The notes beneath the pieces are model-generated. The model saw nothing but the letters and a program-made list of their open reading frames with translations. It was not told the origin of the DNA and did no database searches. Positions 1 to 6,684 of a stretch of DNA of 24,277 bases are shown here, piece after piece. Origin of the DNA: an uncultured Janibacter sp. (GTDB lineage Bacteria > Actinomycetota > Actinomycetes > Actinomycetales > Dermatophilaceae); contig CAMICF010000014.1 in assembly GCA_946222495.1 (NCBI GenBank), forward strand, positions 1 to 24,277. The letters run 5' to 3'. The translations under genes and the position numbers were made by a program. Position 1 is the first letter of the stretch. Every line of letters starts with the position of its first letter.

Positions 1-64
1 CCTCAACCAACGGCGATGCGTTGTGCGTTGAGGCGTGACGAGCGCCAGCGAGGAGCCTCGAAAC
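1..64. repeat. Palindromic intergenic repeat, partly cut by the window edge
   Basis: Positions 1-12 hold the end of one repeat unit (CCTCAACCAACG), and 25-64 hold a unit in the opposite orientation ending in GAGCCTCGAAAC. The same elements (CCTCAACCA end, ACGAGCGC..GCGAGGAGCC core, CGAAAC end) recur at 2955-3062 and 20114-20157. Short units of this type, often in head-to-head pairs between genes, are common in high-GC actinobacteria; that statement is from general knowledge. No coding sequence is evident here. Confidence 0.7.
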
Positions 65-128
65 TCGACTCAGCCGACCGCATGGCACACTGACCTAGAC
101 AACAAATTGACCAATGGAGTCGGTGACC

Positions 129-2172
129 ATGCCCCAGTCCTTCCCGCACCTGCTCGAGCCGATCACGGTCGGCTCGACCACCCTTCGCAACCGTGTCCTC
201 ATGGGCTCGATGCACGTCGGTCTGGAGGAGGCGCCGAACGGCTTCGAGCGGATGGCGGCCTTCTACGCCGAGCGGGCGAAGGGCGGCGTGGGGCTCATCG
301 TCACCGGCGGCATCGCGCCCAACGCCGAGGCGCGGCCGCTCGAGCACGGCATCGCGCCCAACGCCGAGGCGCGGCCGCTCGAGCACGGCGCCTCGCTGAC
401 GACCGACGAGGACGTCGCCCAGCACCGCCTCGTCACCGACGCGGTGCACGCCGAGGGAGGCAGGATCGCCATGCAGATCCTGCACACCGGCCGCTACGCC
501 TACCACGCGGACTCCGTGGCGCCGTCGCCGATCCAGGCGCCGATCAACCGTTTCGTCCCGCGAGAGCTCACCGACGACGGGGTCGAGCAGACGATCGAGG
601 ACTTCGTCCGCTGCGCCGTGCTCGCCCAGCGGGCCGGCTACGACGGTGTGGAGATCATGGGCTCCGAGGGCTACCTCATCAACCAGTTCATCGTCACGCG
701 CACCAACCAGCGCACCGATCGCTGGGGTGGCTCCTACGAGAACCGGACCCGGTTCCCGCTCGAGATCGTCCGCCGCGTGCGTGCCGCCGTCGGCGCCGAC
801 TTCGTCCTCGTCTACCGGCTCTCGATGCTCGACCTCGTGCCCGAGGGCTCGACCCACGACGAGGTCGTCCAGCTCGCGCAGGCGGTCGAGGCGGCCGGCG
901 CCGACATCATCAACACCGGCATCGGCTGGCACGAGGCCCGCGTCCCGACGATCGCCACCCAGGTGCCCCGCGGTGCCTGGGCCGGCGTGACGAAGCGGCT
1001 CAAGGGCGCCGTGTCCGTCCCCCTCGTCGCGACCAACCGGATCAACACCCCCGAGGTCGCCGAGCAGATCCTCGCCGACGGGTACTCCGACATGGTCTCG
1101 ATGGCGCGCCCCTTCCTCGCCGACCCGGACTTCGTCGCCAAGGCGGCCGAGGGTGCGCCCGAGTCGATCAACACGTGCATCGGCTGCAACCAGGCCTGCC
1201 TCGACCACACCTTCTCCGGCAAGATCACCACCTGCCTCGTCAACCCGCGCGCCTGCCATGAGACCGAGCTCGTCATCGGCCCGACCCGCAGCGCCAAGCG
1301 CATCGCCGTCGTCGGTGCCGGGCCGGCCGGGCTCGCCTTCGCGACGACCGCTGCCGAGCGGGGGCACCACGTCACCCTCTTCGACGCCGCGGACGACATC
1401 GGCGGCCAGCTCGACGTCGCCCGGCGCGTGCCCGGCAAGGAGGAGTTCGAGGAGACGCTGCGCTACTTCCGTCACCGGCGTCGACGTGAAGCTCGGCGCG
1501 CGCGTCACCGCGGGCGACCTCGGCGGCTACGACGAGGTCGCCATCGCCACCGGCGTCAGCCCTCGGGTGCCCGAGCTGCCGGGCACCGACCACGACAGTG
1601 TCGTCGGGTACCTCGACGTGCTCCGCGGCGGGGCGCCCGTGGGGGAGCGCGTCGCGATCCTCGGCGCCGGCGGGATCGGCTTCGACGTCGCCGCCTTCAT
1701 CACCGACGCCGGCGACGAGGCGAGCCTCGACATCGCCGCCTTCCAGGAGACCTGGGGCATCGACGAGGGGCAGACCGCTCGCGGCGGGCTGACCTCCCCT
1801 TCGCACCGGTCGGCGGCGCGCGAGGTGACGCTGCTGCAGCGCAAGACGACGAAGGTGGGCGCCGGCCTCGGTACGACCACCGGCTGGATCCACCGCGCCG
1901 AGCTCAAGGCCCGCGGCGTCACCATGGTCCCCGGCGTGACCTACGAACGCATCGACGACGAGGGCCTCCACCTCACCGTCGACGGAGCGCCGCAGGTCCT
2001 CGACGTCGACACGATCATCCTGTGCACGGGCCAGGAGCCGAACCGCTCGCTCCACGACGAGCTCGCCGACCGTGGCGTCGTGGTCCACCTCATCGGTGGC
2101 GCCGACGTCGCCGCCGAGCTCGACGCCAAGCGCGCCATCGACCAGGGCACGCGGCTCGCGGCGGCGGTCTGA
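129..2172 (+). pseudogene. fadH: 2,4-dienoyl-CoA reductase (FadH-like), disrupted by a duplication and a frameshift
   Basis: Intact homologues reduce 2,4-dienoyl-CoA with NADPH in beta-oxidation of unsaturated fatty acids, using FMN, a 4Fe-4S cluster and FAD. Here the N-terminal old-yellow-enzyme barrel is clear (GSEGYLINQF, GWHEARVPTIAT). It is followed by iron-sulphur cysteines (CIGCNQAC from about 1174, then CLVNPRAC) and an FAD motif (VVGAGPAGLAF). The reading frame breaks at 1470-1476: LRYFR is in one frame and VTGVDVKL continues from 1471 in the next. The C-terminal NADPH half then runs to the TGA at 2170-2172. A 39-bp tandem duplication at 308-389 adds 13 residues to the barrel. ATG 129 is preferred over ATG 114 because GGAG at 116-119 lies 9 nt upstream. 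Removing the duplication and restoring 14 bp gives 672 codons, the usual family size. A sequencing or assembly error cannot be excluded. Confidence 0.88.
308..389 (+). repeat. 39-bp perfect tandem duplication inside the fadH-like gene
   Basis: Positions 308-346 and 347-385 are identical, and the match runs four bases further (to 350/389). The duplicated peptide is GIAPNAEARPLEH. Normal FadH proteins have this segment once, right after the VTGG motif of the barrel. The duplication preserves the frame. Confidence 0.95.
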
Positions 2173-2930
2173 TGAGCGAAGTCCGGCGCTACGTCGCGAT
2201 CGGCGACAGCCTCTCCGAAGGCATCGGCGACGAGCCCTGGCCGGACGGCACGCCCCGCGGATGGACCGACCGGCTCGCGGAGCTGCTCGCGGGACATCAC
2301 GGTGGCGTCGACTACGCCAACCTCGCCGTCCGCGGTTACCGATCGCGGCAGATCCTCGAGACGCAGGCGGAGCAGGCGCTGGCCCTGGGGCCGGACGTCC
2401 TCACCCTCACCGCGGGGATGAACGACCTGCTCCGGCCGCGCTTCGACGTGGACGAGCTGCGGTGGACGCTCGTGTCGATCGTGCGGCCCTTCACGACGAA
2501 GGGGGTCCGGGTCGTCGTCGTGCCGATCCCCGACATCCGTGGCGTCAGCCCGGCCGGGCACCTCGTCGCGCGGCGTCGGGTCGCGCTCAACGACATCTAC
2601 CGGCACCTGGCGCGCGAGCACGGGATGCTGCCTCCGGCGGAGACGACCGGCACGGTCTTCGAGGACGTGCGCGCGTGGGCGGAGGACCGTCTGCACCTCT
2701 CGCCGCTCGGACACGAACGACTCGCCCTCGCCGCGGCCGACGCGCTCGGCGTGCCGGACGTGGAGGCGTGGGCCGGTGTGCCGGAAGGGAGCCCGCCCAC
2801 TCGCACGTGGCGCACCGAGGCCACCTGGGCCCGCCAGTACGTCACCCCCTGGCTCGGCCGGCGCCTCACCGGCCGCTCCTCGGGGGACGGCCGGGTGGCC
2901 AAGCAGCCCACCCTCACGCGCGTGGGTTGA
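2172..2930 (+). CDS. SGNH/GDSL-family hydrolase
   Basis: A 252-residue hydrolase of the SGNH fold, probably an esterase or lipase-like enzyme on an unidentified ester. The catalytic blocks are visible: GDSLSEG with Ser13 in block I, NLAVRG with Gly55 in block II, GMND with Asn84 in block III, and DRLH with Asp172 and His175 in block V. There is no signal peptide, so it is predicted cytoplasmic. The ATG at 2172 overlaps the fadH stop (ATGA), which implies translational coupling. Because of the upstream frameshift, this frame is also open back into the fadH N-terminus, so automated callers may report a 938-residue chimera. The N-terminus chosen here matches the usual start of the family, just before GDSL. 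The 3' end runs into a repeat region. Confidence 0.88.
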   Translation: MSEVRRYVAIGDSLSEGIGDEPWPDGTPRGWTDRLAELLAGHHGGVDYANLAVRGYRSRQILETQAEQALALGPDVLTLTAGMNDLLRPRFDVDELRWTLVSIVRPFTTKGVRVVVVPIPDIRGVSPAGHLVARRRVALNDIYRHLAREHGMLPPAETTGTVFEDVRAWAEDRLHLSPLGHERLALAAADALGVPDVEAWAGVPEGSPPTRTWRTEATWARQYVTPWLGRRLTGRSSGDGRVAKQPTLTRVG

Positions 2931-3062
2931 GGGGTTCGCTCGTCATGCCCTCACGGTGGTTGGGGTGCGACGAGCGCTGGCGAGGAGCCCACGAGACCGG
3001 GTGGTGCGCGGGACGTGGTTTCGAGGCTCAGGCCGCAGGCGGCCTTCACTCCTCAACCAACG
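2921..3062. repeat. Cluster of palindromic repeat units, head-to-head
   Basis: The 214-bp gap after the hydrolase gene holds one unit at 2955-2998 (GGTGGTTGGGG start, GAGCGCTGGCGAGGAGCC core). A unit in the other orientation lies at 3017-3062 (GGTTTCGAGGCTC start, CCTCAACCAACG end). A further partial unit end, GTGGGTTGAGG, overlaps the hydrolase stop codon at 2922-2932. The 3017 unit contains the inner palindrome GGCCGC-AG-GCGGCC. The pair could fold into a large cruciform or act as a transcription barrier between the convergent genes. Confidence 0.7.
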
Positions 3063-3101
3063 TGGGGGGAGAGCGTGCGCGGCAGGTCGGTCAGCGCGGG
3101 A

Positions 3102-3119
3102 GGAGGCGTGTGAGCCTCC
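3102..3119. terminator. Small hairpin between convergent genes
   Basis: GGAGGC and GCCTCC form a 6-bp stem with a 6-nt loop. It lies 26 nt beyond the stop of the minus-strand SnoaL-like gene and about 170 nt beyond the hydrolase stop. No T-run follows on either strand, so a terminator role is only plausible. Confidence 0.35.
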
Positions 3120-3144
3120 GACCCAGCGTGGGGGAGGAGCGGAC

Positions 3145-3546
3145 TCAATCAGCGTGTGAGTCGGAGGCGGCGGCCTTGATCCCCTCGAAGCGCTCCGCCA
3201 TCCGCGAGGCGAGGGCCTGCGAGGCCTTGAGCGGACGGGTCATGACCATGAACTCCGTGATCTTGCCGTCCTCGTCGAAGGTGAGGAAGTCGCACCCGGT
3301 GATCTCGAGGCCGTCGACCGTCGCCTCGAAGACGTAGGCCTCCTCCCTTCCGTCCTGGAGCTGGCGCACGTAGCGGAAGTCCTCGAAGACCTCGACGACG
3401 GCGCGCAGGATCGCGCTCGTCATCGCCTTGCCGGGGTAGGGGGTGTGCGCGACCGGGCTGCGGAAGACGACGTCCTCCGCGAGCAGCGCGTCGACCGCGG
3501 TCATGTCCTTCGTCTCAACAGCCTCACGGAACATGCGCACGAGCAT
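3145..3546 (-). CDS. SnoaL-like / NTF2-fold family protein
   Basis: The 133-residue protein starts MLVRMFREAVETKDMTAVDA and contains the features of a small NTF2-like cone-fold domain: an N-terminal helix pair, LLAEDVVFRSPV, then alternating strands (AYVFEATVDGLEITGCDFLTFDEDGKITEFMVMTRP). Members include polyketide cyclases, isomerases and ligand-binding proteins; the substrate here cannot be inferred. The frame is open to 3621, but the upstream residues would overlap the divergent padR gene, so the ATG at 3546 is preferred; ATG 3534 is a second choice. It is divergent from the PadR gene with 36 bp between starts, so it is a likely target of that regulator. Confidence 0.75.
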   Translation of the reverse strand: MLVRMFREAVETKDMTAVDALLAEDVVFRSPVAHTPYPGKAMTSAILRAVVEVFEDFRYVRQLQDGREEAYVFEATVDGLEITGCDFLTFDEDGKITEFMVMTRPLKASQALASRMAERFEGIKAAASDSHAD

Positions 3547-3582
3547 AGTCAAAAAGGTGACTAGGAATCGTAGGATCGAGGC
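3546..3582. promoter_or_regulatory. Shared divergent promoter region with perfect inverted repeat (candidate PadR operator)
   Basis: TAGTCA (3546-3551) and TGACTA (3558-3563) form a perfect 6-6-6 inverted repeat covering the start of the SnoaL-like gene. TAGGAT at 3571-3576 is a plausible -10 whose start point would fall on the padR ATG at 3583, giving a leaderless mRNA. On the other strand TACGAT (3572-3567) could serve the SnoaL-like gene. PadR proteins usually bind short inverted repeats and autoregulate, so this is the natural operator candidate. Confidence 0.6.
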
Positions 3583-4131
3583 ATGGCCCTCCAGGACGCG
3601 ATCCTCACCGCACTCGCCCACGACGAGTCATCGGGCTACGACCTGGCCAAGGCCTTCGACGTCTCCGTCGCCAACTACTGGACGGCGAGCCCGCAGCAGC
3701 TCTACCGCGAGCTCGACAAGATGGAGGCCGCCGGTCTCGTCCGCGCCCGCGTCGTCCCCCAGACCAAGCGCCCCGACAAGCGGGTCTTCCGCCTCACGTC
3801 CGCCGGGCGAGCAGCCTTGCACGAGTACACGACTCGCAGCCCCAAGCCCATGGCGATCCGCGACGAGCTCCTCGTGCAGCTCGCCGCTCTCGAGTCCGGC
3901 GACGACGCTGCCGTCCGGGCCCACGTGGCAGACCGAGGCGATGCCGCACGGGCGAAGCTCGACTACTACCTGCGCGCCCAGGAGGCGATGCTCGACGGCC
4001 GCACCGAGGAGGAGTTCCTCGGCGCGGCCGATCGGGTCGGGCAGTACCTCACCCTGCTCCGCGGCATCAACTTCGAGCAGGAAAACGTCCGGTGGGCGCG
4101 ACGCGTGCTCGTCGTGCTCGACGCCCGCTGA
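3583..4131 (+). CDS. PadR-family transcriptional regulator
   Basis: A 182-residue DNA-binding repressor-type protein. Residues 1-85 form the PadR winged helix (LQDAILTALAHDESSGYDLAKAF; QLYRELDKMEAAGLVRARVV; KRVFRLTSAGRAAL). The C-terminal half (about 90-180) is helical and resembles the Vir_act_alpha_C dimerisation domain of AphA-like PadR proteins. The ATG at 3583 has no Shine-Dalgarno sequence but lies 7 nt after a -10-like TAGGAT, as expected for leaderless transcription. It is divergent from a SnoaL-like gene, and the shared intergenic inverted repeat suggests that it controls that gene and itself. The ligand is unknown. Confidence 0.88.
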   Translation: MALQDAILTALAHDESSGYDLAKAFDVSVANYWTASPQQLYRELDKMEAAGLVRARVVPQTKRPDKRVFRLTSAGRAALHEYTTRSPKPMAIRDELLVQLAALESGDDAAVRAHVADRGDAARAKLDYYLRAQEAMLDGRTEEEFLGAADRVGQYLTLLRGINFEQENVRWARRVLVVLDAR

Positions 4132-4231
4132 GTGCAGGCTCGGCGGGTCCCGCACGTCGAGGTGCCCGGTGGTGACGAAGGGCGTCCTGCGCAGACCTCC
4201 TGACGACGCCCGCGGAGGGATTCGACATCGC

Positions 4232-4263
4232 GGTGGGGGAGCGGGGCAATCCCGCCCCCCGCC
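4232..4263 (+). terminator. GC-rich hairpin after padR
   Basis: GCGGG (4241-4245) pairs with CCCGC (4251-4255). After a bulged A, GGGGG (4235-4239) pairs with CCCCC (4256-4260), and three more pairs extend the stem. The loop is GCAAT. It lies about 100 nt after the padR stop and has no T-tract, so it is a possible intrinsic terminator or an insulator ahead of the gvp operon. Confidence 0.45.
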
Positions 4264-4462
4264 ACGAACACCGGGCGTTCGACGCACACGCCTCAGGGGC
4301 GCCCTCCCGTCGCGTTCATGTGGGGTGAATTCCCCACGGGAACAACGGGATTGGCATTCCAGTGAGGTGCACTCAAGGGCCGCTGAGGGAGACTTCCGGG
4401 GGTGCTCGATTTGACACCTCACAAGCATGCCTGTGCTCGGCGTCACACCACGACGCCGTGAT

Positions 4463-4487
4463 GTGTTTTGCTGTCGTAGTTGGGTTC
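4463..4487 (+). promoter_or_regulatory. Candidate sigma-B/F-like promoter for the gvp operon
   Basis: GTGT at 4463-4466, a 15-nt spacer and GGGTTC at 4482-4487 fit the actinobacterial stress-sigma pattern GNNT-N14-16-GGGTAC/T with one mismatch. The start point would be near 4494, giving a leader of about 48 nt before gvpY. In Streptomyces, gvp genes have been linked to osmotic stress and a sigma-B-type factor. The match is short and could be chance. Confidence 0.3.
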
Positions 4488-4541
4488 GCCCACAGCGCCC
4501 CACCTCACGAGGTCGGGTCCGATCGAGCACAGGAGGAACAC

Positions 4542-5510
4542 ATGGGTGCCGAGGCACGCATCATCACCGGCGTCGCAGCCGGATATCTGTTGGGTCGCGG
4601 CAAGAAGATGAGGCTGGCGCTGAGCTTGGCGAGCATGCTCGCCGGCAAGCAGCTGAGCACCGACCCCAAGGTCCTGGGCAAGCAGCTGTCGGGACTCATC
4701 GAGTCCAACCCCCAGCTCGCCGAGCTCAAGGGCGATGTCACCGGAGAGCTGCTGCAGGCAGCCCAGGGTGCCGCCACCGCCATCCTCACGAATCGGATCG
4801 ACACGCTGTCGGACTCGCTGCGTACCCGCTCCGACTCGCTCCGTGGCATCGCCGCGGAGATGGAGGAGATCGCCGAGGAGCTGCCCGACGACGAGACCGT
4901 CGTGGGCGAGCTCGTGTCGGACGAGGACGAGGACGCCGAGCAGGCTCCGGAGGAGGAGCCTGACGACGAGCCCGTCGACGAGGAGGCCTCCGAGGAGGAA
5001 GCTCCCGAGGCGGAGGCCGACGAGGCCACGGAGGAAGAGGCGCCCGAGGAAGCCCCCGAGGAGGAGGCTTCGGAGGAGACGCCGGCACCCCGGAAGTCGC
5101 GTGCCCGTCGTGCGCCCGCGAAGTCCGCCGCTGCACGTGAGGAGGCCCCGGCCGGCCGGTCGGCGGCCAAGCGCGCCCCGGCGCGGAAGTCGGGGCCGGC
5201 GAAGAAGTCCGCCGCCAAGAAGGCCCCGGCCAAGAAGGCCGCCTCCGACGAGGCGACCGCGAAGAAGACCGCTGCGAAGCGCGCGCCGGCCAAGAAGGCC
5301 GCGGCCAAGACGTCGGCGACGAAGCAGGCGCCGGCGAAGAAGTCCGCTGCCAAGAAGGCCCCGGCGAAGAAGTCGGCGCCGGCCAAGAAGTCCGCCGCCA
5401 AGAAGGCCCCGGCGAAGAAGTCGGCGCCGCAGAAGTCGACGGCCAGCTCGTCCAGCCGGAGCGCCAAGCCCGCGTCCGGGCGCCGTCGTTCCGCGACCAA
5501 GAAGTCCTGA
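4542..5510 (+). CDS. gvpY: Gas-vesicle accessory protein GvpY-like, histone-like low-complexity tail
   Basis: A 322-residue protein of unknown biochemical role, first gene of the gas-vesicle operon. The ATG at 4542 follows a perfect AGGAGG at 4531-4536. Residues 1-35 (IITGVAAGYLLGRGKKMRLAL) resemble a short glycine-rich hydrophobic or amphipathic segment, and 36-113 are helical. Residues 114-182 are dominated by Glu/Asp. Residues 183-322 are lysine/alanine/proline-rich with repeated KKAPAKKSA blocks like histone H1 or HU tails. GvpY is the name used in the Streptomyces gvp clusters (O-A-F-G-Y-Z-J-L-S-K); assignment rests on its place next to a SRPBCC gene and its general build, not on an alignment. 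The charged tail could bind DNA, or could bind the acidic tail of GvpZ. Confidence 0.7.
   Translation: MGAEARIITGVAAGYLLGRGKKMRLALSLASMLAGKQLSTDPKVLGKQLSGLIESNPQLAELKGDVTGELLQAAQGAATAILTNRIDTLSDSLRTRSDSLRGIAAEMEEIAEELPDDETVVGELVSDEDEDAEQAPEEEPDDEPVDEEASEEEAPEAEADEATEEEAPEEAPEEEASEETPAPRKSRARRAPAKSAAAREEAPAGRSAAKRAPARKSGPAKKSAAKKAPAKKAASDEATAKKTAAKRAPAKKAAAKTSATKQAPAKKSAAKKAPAKKSAPAKKSAAKKAPAKKSAPQKSTASSSSRSAKPASGRRRSATKKS
5195..5433 (+). repeat. Imperfect coding repeats (Lys/Ala/Pro) in gvpY
   Basis: Blocks reading AKKSAAKKAP recur at residues 220-229, 266-275 and 281-290, with diverged copies between them. The underlying DNA is similarly repetitive (AAGAAGGCCCCGGC recurs). Such tracts are prone to slippage and length variation. 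Confidence 0.8.
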
Positions 5511-5520
5511 AGGAGTACCG

Positions 5521-6648
5521 ATGAGTGCACGTGAAGGAGCCGGCAAGGCTCTCAAGGAGATCGGCGGGGAGCTCCCGCTGGATCGGCTCAAGGACGAGGC
5601 CCGGAACGCCTTCGGGGCGCTCGGCGACAAGGCGATCTCCACCGCTGGTGAGAAGGTCAAGGACGCCACCGGCGCCCTCAACGGCATCACCGACAACGGT
5701 GGGGTCGTCGGCAAGGCCACGAAAGAGGGCGCCAAGGCCGCGGCCCAGGACGAGAACCCGCTGAAGGGAGCCGTCGCCGGTGGCGCGAAGGGCGTCAAGG
5801 ACAAGATCGTCTCGACCTTCACCGGAGGCGGCAAGGACCCCTCGCACTCGGTGAACATCATCGAGTCTGTCGAGGTCGGCGTGCCGCTCAGCGTGGCGTA
5901 CAACCAGTGGACGCAGTTCCACGAGCAGTCCGACTACATGCGCAAGGTCGAGAACGTCGACACGCCTGAGGACAACCAGGTCAAGTACACGGCCAAGATC
6001 TTCATGTCCTCGCGCACCTGGACCGCGACGGTCATCGAGCAGATCCCCGACCAGCACATCGTCTGGCGCTCCGAGGGCGAGAAGGGCCACGTCGACGGGA
6101 CGATCAGCTTCCACGAGCTGGCGCCGCGACTGACCAAGGTCATCGTCGTCCTCGAGTACTACCCCAAGGGCTTCTTCGAGAAGACGGGCAACATCTGGCG
6201 TGCCCAGGGGCGGCGTGCCCGCTCCGACCTGCGGCACTACGCCCGTCACGTGCAGACCCGCACGATCCTCGAACCCGACGAGGCCGAGGGATGGCGCGGC
6301 GAGATCCGCGACGAGGAGGTCGTGCGGACGCACGACGAGGTCGTCGAGGAGGAGCAGCAGCAGGCCGAGGCCAACGAGACCGAGGAGTACCCGGAGGACG
6401 AGTACGCCGAGGACGAGGAGTACTCCGACGAGGAGCCCGAGGACGAGGAGTACGTCGAGGACGAAGAGGCGGACGAGGCCTCGGAGGAAGACCCCGAGGG
6501 CGAGGACGTTGAAGAAGAGCCGGTGGACGAGGAGTATGTCGAGGACGAAGACGTGCCCGAGGAAGAGCCGGCGGAGGATGAGGAGTACGTCGAGGAGGAC
6601 GTGCCGGAGGACGAGCTGGACGACGAGGAAGTGGAGGACGAGCGCTGA
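5521..6648 (+). CDS. gvpZ: SRPBCC-domain protein with acidic tail, GvpZ-like
   Basis: A 375-residue protein, 10 bp after gvpY with AAGGAG upstream of the ATG. Residues 1-105 are Ala/Gly/Lys-rich and helical. Residues 110-250 form a SRPBCC (START/polyketide-cyclase-like) domain: SVNIIESVEVGVPLSVAYNQ, TWTATVIEQIPDQHIVWRS, GTISFHEL, TKVIVVLEYYPKG. Residues 263-375 are an extreme Glu/Asp tail with repeated EEY or DEEYVED elements and almost no basic residues. SRPBCC proteins bind hydrophobic ligands; the ligand and role in gas vesicles are unknown. Its pairing with gvpY inside a gvp operon matches the Y-Z pair of Streptomyces clusters. An aromatase/cyclase function is unlikely because no polyketide genes are nearby. 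Confidence 0.75.
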   Translation: MSAREGAGKALKEIGGELPLDRLKDEARNAFGALGDKAISTAGEKVKDATGALNGITDNGGVVGKATKEGAKAAAQDENPLKGAVAGGAKGVKDKIVSTFTGGGKDPSHSVNIIESVEVGVPLSVAYNQWTQFHEQSDYMRKVENVDTPEDNQVKYTAKIFMSSRTWTATVIEQIPDQHIVWRSEGEKGHVDGTISFHELAPRLTKVIVVLEYYPKGFFEKTGNIWRAQGRRARSDLRHYARHVQTRTILEPDEAEGWRGEIRDEEVVRTHDEVVEEEQQQAEANETEEYPEDEYAEDEEYSDEEPEDEEYVEDEEADEASEEDPEGEDVEEEPVDEEYVEDEDVPEEEPAEDEEYVEEDVPEDELDDEEVEDER

Positions 6649-6656
6649 TCGCGCTC
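6640..6656 (+). other. Hairpin at the gvpZ stop, just before gvpA
   Basis: GAGCGC and GCGCTC form a perfect 6-bp stem around the loop TGATC, which includes the gvpZ stop codon. Only 28 nt separate it from the gvpA ATG. It could help fix an mRNA 5' end or uncouple gvpA translation, since the shell protein is needed in large excess. Confidence 0.35.
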
Positions 6657-6684
6657 GGACCTCTCCCGACGAAAGGATCGCACC

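Larger units (their letters stand above)
4132..4541. other. 410-bp intergenic region upstream of the gas-vesicle operon
   Basis: No convincing gene lies here. It holds a strong GC hairpin (4232-4263), a second inverted repeat GTGGGG-N6-CCCCAC (4320-4337), a candidate sigma-B-like promoter (4463-4487) and the Shine-Dalgarno AGGAGG at 4531-4536. As the only sizeable gap before ten tightly packed gvp genes, it is the expected site of operon control. The frame of gvpY stays open back to 4362, but nothing supports an earlier start. Confidence 0.7.

Noticed and set aside
95..112. TAGACA and TTGACC just before fadH as promoter elements
   Set aside because: They are wrongly spaced relative to each other and to the start codon, so nothing could be supported.
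3..1508. 501-codon minus-strand open frame opposite fadH
   Set aside because: No recognisable motif; it carries the mirror of the 39-bp duplication, as a shadow would.
114..2930. A genuine OYE-SGNH fusion protein
   Set aside because: The middle part is out-of-frame fadH, whose true frame is plainly readable from 1471 to 2172; the hydrolase has its own start.
3547..3621. Upstream extension of the SnoaL-like protein to 3621
   Set aside because: It would overlap padR coding sequence and its promoter, and the added residues are not part of the fold.
4411..4439. TTGACA at 4411-4416 as a -35 for the gvp operon
   Set aside because: No acceptable -10 lies 16-18 nt downstream.
4362..4541. Upstream extension of gvpY
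   Set aside because: The perfect AGGAGG is placed for ATG 4542, and the extra residues have no Gvp-like character.
5200..5430. CRISPR-like or satellite array
   Set aside because: The repeats are coding, irregular in spacing and encode Lys/Ala/Pro blocks; there are no unique spacers.
5087..5510. gvpY called as a separate histone H1/HU-type gene
   Set aside because: The basic tail is continuous with the upstream helical and acidic parts and has no own start or HU core domain.
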